Of a stretch of DNA of 64,000 nt, positions 1 through 7,352 are shown piece by piece. The translations under genes and the position numbers were made by a program. This stretch comes from Streptomyces bluensis. Lineage in GTDB: Bacteria; Actinomycetota; Actinomycetes; Streptomycetales; Streptomycetaceae. The stretch is taken from NCBI RefSeq assembly GCF_014650715.1, contig NZ_BMVM01000002.1, forward strand, positions 434,001 to 498,000, in the 5' to 3' direction. How positions within the stretch are numbered: the stretch's first letter is position 1; every line of letters begins with the position of its first letter. The notes under the pieces were generated by a model, which was not told where the DNA came from, did not search any database, and was given only the letters and a program-made list of their open reading frames with translations.

Positions 1-12
1 CGAGGGCGCGGT

Positions 13-867
13 GTGCGTGACACGACGGTTCTGCGCGGAGGCTGGAGCTCCCAGATACGCCGGCTCACCCTCGACGACGGCTCCGGTCTTGTGCTGCGCT
101 CCTTCGTGCGTCCCTTCTTCCGGCGGCACGCGCCGGGGCTGCTGGCCCGCGAGGCGTCCGTGCTCACGCTGCTCGCGTCGTACGACGGCATCGCGGTGCC
201 AGAGCTGTGCGCGGTCGACGCCACCGCCGAACACACCGACCATCCCTCGCTGTTGATGTCCCTGCTGCCGGGCAGCGTCAGGGTCGATGACGAGGACCTC
301 GAACCCCGCCTTGACCTGCTGGCCGGTCAGCTGGCCCGGGTCCACGCGGTCGTACCGGACGAACGACCCCGTACGTATCAGGCATGGACGTCTCCCGAAC
401 GCGTCGGCTCGCCCGGCGGCGAGCTGTGGGAGCGAGCGGTGGACGTGGTCCGGCGCGCGGCGCCCGCGTACGAGGGTTGCTTCCTGCACCGGGACTTCCA
501 CCCCGGGAACGTGCTGTTCACCGGGTCCGGCGAGACCCTGCGGATCACCGGCGTCGTCGACTGGGTGGAGACCTCGTGGGGACCCGCTGACCTCGACGTC
601 GCCCACTGCTCGACGGCGCTCGCGCTGCTGCACGGGCCGGAGCACGGGCTCGGGTTCCGCGCACGGTACGAGGCCCAGGGCGGCCGTCGCCTCGCGGAGA
701 ACCCGGATCACCTGTACTGGCGGCTGCTGGACGCGCTGGGCTACGCGCCGGACGCCACGAAGCTCGCGGGGCCCTGGCGCGAGCTCGGCCGCACCGACCT
801 GACCCCTCAGGTGCTGGGGGCGCGGCTGGAGGCGTATGTGGCGGGGCTGCTGGAGCGGTACGCGTAA
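13..867 (+). CDS. Aminoglycoside phosphotransferase-like (APH) kinase, 5' end uncertain
   Basis: Predicted cytoplasmic small-molecule kinase of the APH/choline-kinase fold. The catalytic-loop motif LHRDFHPGNVLF and the metal-binding region DWVETSWGPADLDVAH are both visible in the second half, in the usual order and spacing. The frame is open back to base 1, so the true start may lie upstream of the window; GTG at 13 is only the first start codon available. About 284 aa fits the family. The substrate cannot be told from sequence; the family covers antibiotics, choline, homoserine and sugars. The next gene starts 53 nt downstream on the same strand. Confidence 0.8.
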   Translation: MRDTTVLRGGWSSQIRRLTLDDGSGLVLRSFVRPFFRRHAPGLLAREASVLTLLASYDGIAVPELCAVDATAEHTDHPSLLMSLLPGSVRVDDEDLEPRLDLLAGQLARVHAVVPDERPRTYQAWTSPERVGSPGGELWERAVDVVRRAAPAYEGCFLHRDFHPGNVLFTGSGETLRITGVVDWVETSWGPADLDVAHCSTALALLHGPEHGLGFRARYEAQGGRRLAENPDHLYWRLLDALGYAPDATKLAGPWRELGRTDLTPQVLGARLEAYVAGLLERYA

Positions 868-920
868 CGTGCTGTCCGGCTCGGTGACGAGGAGGGGGAC
901 GGGGACGGGATGGGGACGGC

Positions 921-2111
921 ATGGGTGAGCGGCTGCGGCAGGTGACGACGGCGGAACGGCGGGTCCGGCTCGCGCTGCGGCACCGGCTGGCACCGGGCGC
1001 GCGGGCGGCCACACCGGAAGAGGTGGCCGGGGCGCTGGTGGCCTTGCACGGGACGGACCCGGCGACGGTGTACCTGGCGGTCGGGGCGCGTCTGGAGGAC
1101 GCGGGCGGGACGGTGACGGGGCTCGACCGGGCGCTGTACGAGGAGCGGTCGCTGGTGCGGATGCACGGGATGCGGCACACCGTGTTCGTGTTCCCGACGG
1201 AGCTGGCCGCGGTGGTGCACGCCTCGACGGGGCTCACGGTCGCGGCGCGGGCGCGGGCCGCTCTGGTCAAGGACATGACCACGGGCAGCGACGGACGGCT
1301 GACCCCCGAGTGGCTCGCGGAGGTCGAGGCGGCCACGCTCGCCGCGCTCGCCCGGCGCGGGCAGGCCACGGTGAACGAACTCGTGCACGACGAGCCGCGG
1401 TTGCGGGAGCAGTTCACGCACGGGGCGGGCGGGAAGTACGAGCACACCGTGTCGTCCCGGCTCATGCGGGTGCTGGGCGTGGAGGGCAGGGTGGTGCGCG
1501 GCCGGCCGCTCGGCTCGTGGACGTCGACCCGGTTCCGCTGGGCGGTGGCGCCCCCGCACCCGGAGTTGCCGCCCGCCGGGGCACAGTCGGATCTGCTGCG
1601 GCGGTGGCTCACGGCGTGCGGTCCCGCCACGGAGGCGGATCTGAAGTGGTGGACCGGCTGGAGGGTGACCGATGTCCGCAAGGCGCTCGCCGCGATCGGG
1701 GCGCAGGCCGTGTCGCTGGACGACGGGGGCACGGGATACGTGGCGGACGGGGACGGGGAGCCGGTCGCCGGGGCCGTCGAGCCGTGGGCCGCGCTGCTTC
1801 CGGCCCTGGATCCGACGGCGATGGGCTGGCAGGACCGCGACTGGTACCTCGCGCCCGCCCTCCGCCCCGCCCTGTTCGACAGGAGTGGCAACGTCGGGCC
1901 GACGGTGTGGTGGAACGGCCGGGTGGTCGGCGGCTGGGCGCAGCGTCCGGACGGTGAGATCGTGTGGCGGCTGCTGGAGACGCAGGGCGTGGGAAGTGAG
2001 GCGCATACGGCGGTCGAGGCGGAGGCGGCACGGTTGTGCGCGTGGGTGGCCGGGACGCGGATCACGCCACGGTTCCGGACGCCGCTGGAGCGGGAGTTGG
2101 CCTCCAGCTGA
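921..2111 (+). CDS. Winged-helix DNA-binding protein, AlkZ/HTH_42-like
   Basis: Protein of 396 aa with the layout of the HTH_42/AlkZ-like family, whose studied members are DNA glycosylases that unhook interstrand crosslinks in Streptomyces. Visible hallmarks are the N-terminal LRHRL...GALVALHGTDPATVYLAV segment, a central winged-helix region and the C-terminal block around NVGPTVWWNGRVVGGW. Most family members are uncharacterised, so a glycosylase role is inference. The ATG at 921 follows a G-rich stretch that can serve as a ribosome binding site. It faces the DUF4360 gene across a shared terminator. Confidence 0.8.
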   Translation: MGERLRQVTTAERRVRLALRHRLAPGARAATPEEVAGALVALHGTDPATVYLAVGARLEDAGGTVTGLDRALYEERSLVRMHGMRHTVFVFPTELAAVVHASTGLTVAARARAALVKDMTTGSDGRLTPEWLAEVEAATLAALARRGQATVNELVHDEPRLREQFTHGAGGKYEHTVSSRLMRVLGVEGRVVRGRPLGSWTSTRFRWAVAPPHPELPPAGAQSDLLRRWLTACGPATEADLKWWTGWRVTDVRKALAAIGAQAVSLDDGGTGYVADGDGEPVAGAVEPWAALLPALDPTAMGWQDRDWYLAPALRPALFDRSGNVGPTVWWNGRVVGGWAQRPDGEIVWRLLETQGVGSEAHTAVEAEAARLCAWVAGTRITPRFRTPLERELASS

Positions 2112-2119
2112 GGCGTGCT

Positions 2120-2164
2120 GTCGTCCCCGGGTCCTGCGCGGTCCCGCACGCGCCCGGGGACGAC
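2120..2164. terminator. Bidirectional terminator between convergent genes
   Basis: Perfect 12-bp inverted repeat, GTCGTCCCCGGG (2120-2131) with CCCGGGGACGAC (2153-2164), filling the short gap between the converging genes ending at 2111 and 2171. There is no T-tract, as is usual in streptomycetes. Confidence 0.7.
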
Positions 2165-2170
2165 CTGCGG

Positions 2171-2830
2171 TCACTTCGCCGGACACTCCTTCCAGGCCAG
2201 GTGGTAGACCGTACTGATGTCACCGTCAGTCGAGTCCATGGTCATGAAGCTGGTGCTGTTGGCCGGTGACGTGCCCTTGTTGACCCGCAGCTCGGTGTTG
2301 ATGTTGAAGTTCCGCAACTCACCGCAGGGCGCCCAGACGAGCTGGGCCCAGTCGGTTTCGTCGGTGGCCTGCCAGTTGTCCTCGTACGGGCCGCTGAACG
2401 GGTGGGTCCTGGAGGCCGTGTCCGGGGAGCCCTGGAAGTAGTACGAGGCCTTCTGCGTGCTGCTCGCGCCGCGCTGGAGGGAGGCGAAGCCCCGGTAGTC
2501 GGCGCTGGCGATGGCGTAGGTGAAGCCCCCGGGTACGTGGACGTTCAGGTTGAGCTGGCAGTTCTTGCGGAACGCGGTGGGGTCGGCGCCGCCGCCGACC
2601 TGGGCGAGGTAGTCGCTGTAGGTCACGGTGAAGGCGGTGTTGTCCGGGGAGACGGCGACCGCCGCGGTGCCCTGGGGACAGCCGGAGCCGTTCACCGTGG
2701 CGACCTTGATGACGATCTTGTCCGGGGGCGGGTCGGTGAAGATCGGCGACGACGAGGACGAGGCCTGCGCCGGGAACGCGGTGGCGAGCAGAGCGGCGAT
2801 CGCGCCGCTCAGGAGGAGCCCACGAGCCAT
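2171..2830 (-). CDS. Secreted DUF4360 protein
   Basis: Exported protein of 219 aa. The N-terminus MARGLLLSGAIAALLATAFPAQA is a standard Sec signal peptide, and the rest matches the DUF4360 pattern: conserved VNGSGCPQG near the start, a paired cysteine in FRKNCQLNLNV, a GFASLQRGASS block and the terminal DGDISTVYHLAWKECP. I chose the ATG at 2830 rather than upstream codons because GGGAGAA sits just before it and the signal peptide starts there. Family function is unknown. Four cysteines could form two disulfides outside the cell. Confidence 0.85.
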   Translation of the reverse strand: MARGLLLSGAIAALLATAFPAQASSSSSPIFTDPPPDKIVIKVATVNGSGCPQGTAAVAVSPDNTAFTVTYSDYLAQVGGGADPTAFRKNCQLNLNVHVPGGFTYAIASADYRGFASLQRGASSTQKASYYFQGSPDTASRTHPFSGPYEDNWQATDETDWAQLVWAPCGELRNFNINTELRVNKGTSPANSTSFMTMDSTDGDISTVYHLAWKECPAK

Positions 2831-3144
2831 GGTTCTCCCATCCATTGGGGGGTGCGGCCCAGCGCGTGCGCGGTGGGCCGTCACGGACCGAAGAGGCAAG
2901 AATGGTCATGCGCATGCCAAACATGCAGGGGCATCACTGGCATCACCCCCAGCCTGTGAAGGTGCTGTGAAGACCGGGAGCGACCGAATCGTATGGAGCC
3001 CGGGGCGGTGCGGCTAGGGCGATCTCCGGCCAACTCTGGAACCCTGGAACTCTGCTGCGATCGGACCGACTTCGGGGCCAGTGATTCTGGGCCCGCACGC
3101 TCCGGTGCCCCCATACTCCGGTGCCACCCCCGCACCCGAACACA
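2831..3144. other. Intergenic region upstream of the DUF4360 gene
   Basis: About 315 bases without a convincing gene. It holds the DUF4360 promoter region, including a short dyad around CATGCGCATG near 2909-2918 and repeated CATGC words. The GC is lower than in neighbouring genes near 2895-2950. No RNA gene is recognisable. Confidence 0.4.
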
Positions 3145-3181
3145 CCGGTGCCGCCCACCCCCGCGGAGCGGACGGCACCGG
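3145..3181 (-). terminator. Terminator of the 3519 gene
   Basis: Perfect 9-bp arms, CCGGTGCCG (3145-3153) and CGGCACCGG (3173-3181), just past the stop codon of the minus-strand gene. Two further CCGGTGCC words lie just to the left in the same intergenic run. Confidence 0.45.
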
Positions 3182-3204
3182 AGACTCGCGTGGGTCGCGT
3201 GGCC

Positions 3205-3519
3205 TCAGCGGCTGTAGCGCATCAGCGCCCGCACCATGTGGCACGTCGTATCGGACGGCGGGTGGACGCCGATGAGTTCGGCCGTGCTGCGGATCGTCTC
3301 GTTGCGGGCCTGGTTCGGGACGTGGACGCCGGAGTCGAGCAGGGCGATGGCGAGACGCATCGCCTTCAGCCGGCGGTTGTGCGTGACGTACCACTCGCGG
3401 GGGCGGCCGGGCGGCAGCGGGCGCTTCTCGACGGGCGCGTACGGAACGTCGAGCAGGACCGGCCTCCTGGCCGTGGACTGGGTGGGCAACGGCTTCGACG
3501 TCAGTGCGGCAGCGGGCAC
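3205..3519 (-). CDS. Small conserved hypothetical protein
   Basis: Unrecognised basic protein of about 104 aa. The core has alternating charged and hydrophobic residues (LKAMRLAIALLDSGV, then TAELIGVHPPSDTTCHMV) and looks helical; there is no signal peptide or membrane segment. The start is decided by the ribosome binding site: AGGAGG directly abuts the ATG at 3525 (spacing 0, unusable), while the in-frame GTG at 3519 lies 6 nt after it, which is ideal. It is divergent from the ArsC-like gene at 3714. Confidence 0.6.
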   Translation of the reverse strand: MPAAALTSKPLPTQSTARRPVLLDVPYAPVEKRPLPPGRPREWYVTHNRRLKAMRLAIALLDSGVHVPNQARNETIRSTAELIGVHPPSDTTCHMVRALMRYSR

Positions 3520-3700
3520 GGGCATCCTCCTGTCGCGGTCAGGGCGTCGCCCGGGATCTCCGGAAACACCCTCGAACACTGCTTCCATTTTACTGGCCAC
3601 CACTGACAATCAGGAGCCCTGAAGCCCGCCAAAAGCCCAGGTGAGCAAGGGAATTGACGCACCCCCGGGACGCTCTCACCCACCCCTGCCGCACCGCGCG

Positions 3701-3706
3701 TACCGT
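3701..3706 (+). promoter_or_regulatory. Leaderless-type -10 (TACCGT)
   Basis: TACCGT stands exactly 7 nt before the ATG at 3714 and there is no Shine-Dalgarno sequence between them, the layout of a leaderless actinomycete transcript. Confidence 0.5.
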
Positions 3707-3713
3707 GTCCCCC

Positions 3714-4073
3714 ATGGAGATCTGGATCAATCCCGCCTGTTCGAAGTGCCGCAGCGCACTCACCCTGCTGGACGCGGAGGGCGCCGAGTACACCGTGCGG
3801 CGGTATCTGGAGGACGTACCGACCGAGGACGAGATCCGGGACGTGCTCGCGCGGCTCGGGCTGGAGCCGTGGGACATCACACGGACCCAGGAGGCCGCCG
3901 CCAAGGAACTGGACATGAAGACGTGGGACCGGGACGCCGCGTCGCGGGACCGGTGGGTGCGGGCGCTCGCCGAGCATCCGGGGCTCATCCAGCGGCCGAT
4001 CATCACCGCCGACGACGGCAGCGCGGTGGTGGCGCGCTCGGAGGAAGCGGTTCGTGACGCTTTGGAGCGGTGA
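3714..4073 (+). CDS. ArsC/Spx-family thioredoxin-fold protein
   Basis: Cytoplasmic protein of 119 aa of the ArsC/YffB/Spx family. The N-terminus MEIWINPACSKCRSAL carries a CxxC redox motif in the thioredoxin-like loop, followed by helix YLEDVPTEDEIRDVLARLG and the late IQRPIITADD segment (cis-proline and arginine region) typical of ArsC. Some family members reduce arsenate, others are adaptor proteins. With no ars genes nearby, arsenate reduction is not supported by context. The ATG at 3714 is preferred over 3654 because the conserved domain begins there. Confidence 0.8.
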   Translation: MEIWINPACSKCRSALTLLDAEGAEYTVRRYLEDVPTEDEIRDVLARLGLEPWDITRTQEAAAKELDMKTWDRDAASRDRWVRALAEHPGLIQRPIITADDGSAVVARSEEAVRDALER

Positions 4074-4217
4074 CTCCGGCCGTACCGCCAAGTGGCGTGT
4101 GACGCACGTTACTTGAGAGATCCCCCGTAACCGTTGAGTAACTTCGTTCGAGATCTCGTACCTACCGGCGTACTCACCCGATCCGGCCGCCGAGACGGCC
4201 GGGGACAGGAGGCGCGC

Positions 4218-4883
4218 ATGTCGCGTAGGAGAACGATCGGTACGAAGAAGAAGGTCGCACTGCTGGTGAGCGCGGTGGCCGTGGCGGGAGGCGGGGCCTT
4301 CGCGATGGCGGCCACGTCGAACGCCGCGCAGACCGCCGCGGACTCGACCGTCTGCCAGGGCCTGGCCACCGCGCTCGGCAACAACCAGCGGTTCATCGAG
4401 GGGCAACGGGCCAACCCCGACGCCCAGTCGGAGGCCCGGATCGCCAACCGCGAGGCGGTCATCGCCGAGATCGAGCTCAAGCAGGAGGCGTCCGGCTGCG
4501 TGCCCGGGGAGTCGGCTCAGGACTCCCAGGACGCCCAGGACTCCCAGGGCGCCCAAGCCGGACAGACCGGCGGGGCCGCGGGCACCGGGGGGTCGGCTCA
4601 GGACCCCCAGGGCTCCGAAGGCTCCCAGGGCTCCGGGGAGCAGGTCTGCAACGGCTCCACCGTCACCCTCTCCGGTGAGGACGGCGCCCCGGCCGCGTCC
4701 AGCAACCAGTTCCCGGCCGGTACGAAGCTGAAGGTCACCAACCTGGACAACGACAAGTCCACGACGGTGGAGGTCACGTCGGTCTCCGGCAGCTGCGTTC
4801 TGCTGAACAACGCCGCGTTCGAGGAGGTCAGGGAACCCGGCAAGTTCCTGATCCGGCGGGCCGTCATCGAGCGGGTGGGGTGA
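4218..4883 (+). CDS. Secreted protein with Gln/Gly/Ser-rich linker and RlpA-like C-terminal domain
   Basis: Exported protein of 221 aa. ATG 4218 follows AGGAGG at 6-nt spacing. A basic N-terminus and hydrophobic stretch (ALLVSAVAVAGGGAFAMA) form the signal peptide. Residues about 40-95 are helical with two cysteines, residues about 98-140 are a low-complexity S/Q/D/G linker, and the last 80 residues (NQFPAGTKLKVTNLDNDKST...REPGKFLIRRAVIERV) resemble a double-psi beta-barrel of the RlpA type, with a cysteine pair. A cell-wall role is inference. The paired terminator downstream isolates it from glnII. Confidence 0.65.
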   Translation: MSRRRTIGTKKKVALLVSAVAVAGGGAFAMAATSNAAQTAADSTVCQGLATALGNNQRFIEGQRANPDAQSEARIANREAVIAEIELKQEASGCVPGESAQDSQDAQDSQGAQAGQTGGAAGTGGSAQDPQGSEGSQGSGEQVCNGSTVTLSGEDGAPAASSNQFPAGTKLKVTNLDNDKSTTVEVTSVSGSCVLLNNAAFEEVREPGKFLIRRAVIERVG

Positions 4884-4916
4884 CGCGGCCGCAGGCCGGC
4901 GGCTGTTTGCGGGCGT

Positions 4917-4958
4917 TGTGGGCCCTGCCGCACCCGGCGAGGTGCGGCAGGGCCCACA
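4917..4958. terminator. Strong hairpin terminator
   Basis: Perfect 17-bp arms (4917-4933 and 4942-4958, first arm TGTGGGCCCTGCCGCAC) around an 8-nt loop. It terminates the gene ending at 4883 and separates it from the glnII promoter. Confidence 0.8.
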
Positions 4959-5029
4959 CGCGGTCATGCGACCCGGGCGCCGACGACGAGCGGGAACCGA
5001 CGGCGTGATCCCACCCACAGAAGCCCCGG

Positions 5030-5067
5030 GTAACACGGGGTTCACACATGGGCAATGATCGGGAAAC
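5030..5067 (+). promoter_or_regulatory. GlnR-type operator of glnII
   Basis: Four half-sites at exact 11-bp steps: GTAAC (5030), TTCAC (5041), GCAAT (5052), GAAAC (5063), each separated by 6 nt. This is the a-n6-b-n6-a-n6-b layout known for GlnR boxes in streptomycetes, and it sits 110-150 nt before glnII. A TTGACA hexamer follows at 5074-5079. Confidence 0.7.
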
Positions 5068-5178
5068 CGCCTGTTGACAGGCTTCCGGGCATCTTCCCAC
5101 GCGGCGCGTCCCCTGCCGCAGCGCCGCCGCAGCACCCGCATGACTGCGACGTCAAGACACACCCGAAGGATGTGGCCC

Positions 5179-6207
5179 GTGAGCTTCAAGGCTGAGTACA
5201 TCTGGATCGACGGCACCGAGCCGACGGCCAAGCTGCGTTCGAAGACCAAGATCCTGGCCGACGACGCCAAGGGTGCCGAGCTGCCGATCTGGGGCTTCGA
5301 CGGGTCCTCCACGAACCAGGCCGAGGGCCACGCCTCCGACTGTGTCCTCAAGCCGGTCTTCTCCTGCCCGGACCCGATCCGCGGCGGTGACGACATCCTC
5401 GTCCTGTGCGAGGTCCTGAACATCGACTTCACGCCGCACGCGTCCAACACCCGCGCCGCGCTGACCGAGGTCGCGGAGAGGTTCGCCGCACAGGAGCCGA
5501 TCTTCGGCATCGAGCAGGAGTACACCTTCTTCGACGGCTCCCGCCCGCTGGGCTTCCCCGAGGGCGGCTTCCCGGCCCCGCAGGGCGGCTACTACTGCGG
5601 TGTCGGCGCCGACGAGATCTTCGGCCGTGAGGTCGTCGAGGCCCACCTGGACAACTGCCTGAAGGCGGGCCTCGGCATCTCCGGCATCAACGCCGAGGTC
5701 ATGCCCGGCCAGTGGGAGTTCCAGGTCGGCCCGCTGTCCCCGCTGGAGGTCTCCGACCAGCTGTGGGTGGCCCGCTGGCTGCTCTACCGCACCGCCGAGG
5801 ACTTCGGCGTCTCCGCCACCCTCGACCCGAAGCCGGTCAAGGGCGACTGGAACGGCGCCGGCGCGCACACCAACTTCTCCACCAAGGCGATGCGCGAGGG
5901 CTACGACGCGATCATCACCGCCTGCGAGTCGCTCGGCGAGGGCTCCAAGCCGCTCGACCACGTCAAGAACTACGGCGCGGGCATCGACGACCGCCTGACC
6001 GGTCTGCACGAGACCGCCCCGTGGGACAAGTACTCCTACGGCGTCTCGAACCGCGGTGCCTCGGTCCGTATCCCGTGGCAGGTCGAGAAGGACGGCAAGG
6101 GCTACATCGAGGACCGCCGTCCGAACGCCAACGTCGACCCGTACGTCGTGACGCGTCTGCTGGTCGACACCTGCTGCTCCGCCCTGGAGAAGGCCGGTCA
6201 GGTCTGA
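5179..6207 (+). CDS. glnII: Glutamine synthetase, eukaryotic type (GSII)
   Basis: Cytoplasmic ATP-dependent ligase making glutamine from glutamate and ammonium; GSII enzymes are not controlled by adenylylation. The 342-aa length equals that of Streptomyces GlnII. Recognisable motifs in order: WGFDGSSTNQAEG (substrate latch), GIEQEYTF (metal-binding glutamates), AEVMPGQWEFQVGP, GAGAHTNFSTK (ATP loop) and NRGASVRIP (glutamate/phosphate-binding arginine). The start is the GTG at 5179, giving MSFKAEYIWIDGTEP, with GAAGGA about 8 nt upstream; earlier in-frame starts only add non-conserved sequence. Regulation by GlnR is supported by the box array upstream. A strong terminator follows. Confidence 0.96.
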   Translation: MSFKAEYIWIDGTEPTAKLRSKTKILADDAKGAELPIWGFDGSSTNQAEGHASDCVLKPVFSCPDPIRGGDDILVLCEVLNIDFTPHASNTRAALTEVAERFAAQEPIFGIEQEYTFFDGSRPLGFPEGGFPAPQGGYYCGVGADEIFGREVVEAHLDNCLKAGLGISGINAEVMPGQWEFQVGPLSPLEVSDQLWVARWLLYRTAEDFGVSATLDPKPVKGDWNGAGAHTNFSTKAMREGYDAIITACESLGEGSKPLDHVKNYGAGIDDRLTGLHETAPWDKYSYGVSNRGASVRIPWQVEKDGKGYIEDRRPNANVDPYVVTRLLVDTCCSALEKAGQV

Positions 6208-6234
6208 CCACGTCTGATCCACCCCGGCTCCGTG

Positions 6235-6268
6235 AGGGGGCGCCCACCGCGAACGGTGGGCGCCCCCT
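6235..6268 (+). terminator. glnII terminator
   Basis: Perfect 15-bp stem closed by a CGAA tetraloop (6250-6253), 28 nt after the glnII stop codon, followed by a short TT. Confidence 0.85.
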
Positions 6269-6398
6269 TGGCGTTGCTCGTCGCGTTGCCTTTCGTGTCG
6301 CCCTTCACACGGCCGGTGTCGTCCACCTCACGTGCGAAAGCGTCCGAGCAGTGAGAGGAGCCTCCCTCCCCCGGCCCGGTGTCTGCTTCAATGGGCCC

Positions 6399-6521
6399 AT
6401 GGCCAGCCACCAGAAGGACACCGCGACGGGTCGCCATGACCTTGAGCCGTTCTGGCCTTCCCGTCAGCACCATGACTTCGACCGGGTGTGTTGCCGCGCG
6501 ACGAACGCGCTGGCCTGCTGA
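6399..6521 (+). CDS. Candidate 40-aa Cys-rich leader peptide upstream of the winged-helix gene
   Basis: ATG at 6399 opens a 40-codon frame. Its product is hydrophilic and ends FDRVCCRATNALAC, with three cysteines and a HHDFDRV segment. The pattern H-x-D-x-x-R-V followed by cysteines resembles the putative leader peptides annotated in front of sulfur-related genes in actinomycetes. No good ribosome binding site is visible, so it would be leaderless or weakly translated. It lies in the 430-base gap between glnII and the winged-helix regulator and could be an attenuating upstream ORF. This is a pattern-based proposal. Confidence 0.4.
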   Translation: MASHQKDTATGRHDLEPFWPSRQHHDFDRVCCRATNALAC

Positions 6522-6636
6522 AACCGCACACCGGACCTTCGGCCGGAGCGCACGACGTACGTCCCGACGAGCCCGACCACGAACTCGCGGCCGTCGCCCT
6601 CCCGACGAACCTCTCGCGCGAAAGAGCTGACCTCTC

Positions 6637-7224
6637 ATGGCGACCACTCGTTCCGTCTCCACCGCCACCCCTGCCTCTCCCCTGGCGAACGGCACCGCAC
6701 GGCAGCGGCTGCGTGCCGTGGACCGCGACGAGGTGGTCCACGTCGCGGACTTCCTGCCGCCCGGCGCCACCTGGCTGCCCGCGCCGCAGCACACCCTGCC
6801 CACGCTGCCGGGGCAGCCGCCGATGATCGGCTACCTGGTCCTCGTACCCGCCGACCAGCAGCCGCCGGTGCCGCCGTTCGCGGTGCCGGGCCCCTCCGTG
6901 GCCGACCCGGCCGGGGCCGACGACGCCGACGACACCCTCGTCCGGATCGACACCGTGCAGCGCACCGCCGAGGTCGACGGGCGCCCGCTCGACCTCACCT
7001 ACCTGGAGTTCGAGCTGCTCGCACACCTGGTGACGCACCCGCACCGGGTGCACACCCGCGACCAGTTGGTCACCACGGTGTGGGGCTACGGGCACGTGGG
7101 CGACGGCCGGACCGTCGACGTCCACATCGCCCGGCTGCGCCGCAAGCTCGGCGCCGAGCACCGGCAGGCCATCCAGACGGTGCGCCGGGTCGGCTACAAG
7201 TACGCACCGCCGACCGGGCGCTGA
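6637..7224 (+). CDS. Orphan OmpR/PhoB-type winged-helix regulator without receiver domain
   Basis: Protein of 195 aa. Residues about 105-190 are a complete OmpR-type effector domain: YLEFELLAHLVTHPHRVHTRDQL, WGYGHVGDGRTVDVHIARLRRKLG (recognition helix) and the wing RRVGYKYAPP. The first 100 residues are Pro/Ala-rich and contain no receiver with a phospho-acceptor Asp, so it is not a classical response regulator. DNA binding is well supported; the signal is unknown. It follows the candidate leader peptide and is succeeded by three tandem 11-bp repeats. Confidence 0.8.
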   Translation: MATTRSVSTATPASPLANGTARQRLRAVDRDEVVHVADFLPPGATWLPAPQHTLPTLPGQPPMIGYLVLVPADQQPPVPPFAVPGPSVADPAGADDADDTLVRIDTVQRTAEVDGRPLDLTYLEFELLAHLVTHPHRVHTRDQLVTTVWGYGHVGDGRTVDVHIARLRRKLGAEHRQAIQTVRRVGYKYAPPTGR

Positions 7225-7250
7225 CCGGGCCGGCCCGCGCCGGGCCCCTG

Positions 7251-7283
7251 TCCGGGTGCCCTCCGGGTGCCCTCCGGGTGCCC
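7251..7283. repeat. Three tandem 11-bp repeats
   Basis: TCCGGGTGCCC is repeated three times head to tail (7251, 7262, 7273) between the winged-helix gene and the epimerase gene. It may be simple slippage DNA, or a helically phased site for the upstream regulator. Confidence 0.6.
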
Positions 7284-7352
7284 GGCAGGATCGCTGTCTG
7301 CCCTCGGCAGATACGGTTCCGCCCCGCCGCCGCACCGGGCAGAGTCACCGCC

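Noticed and set aside
545..2149. 534-aa minus-strand frame over the kinase and AlkZ-like genes
   Set aside because: Ser/Arg/Pro-rich low-complexity product without domains; the plus strand has real families.
4127..4142. Second GlnR box before the secreted RlpA-like gene
   Set aside because: Only two GTAAC half-sites without the GAAAC-type partners; kept as a remark, not a feature.
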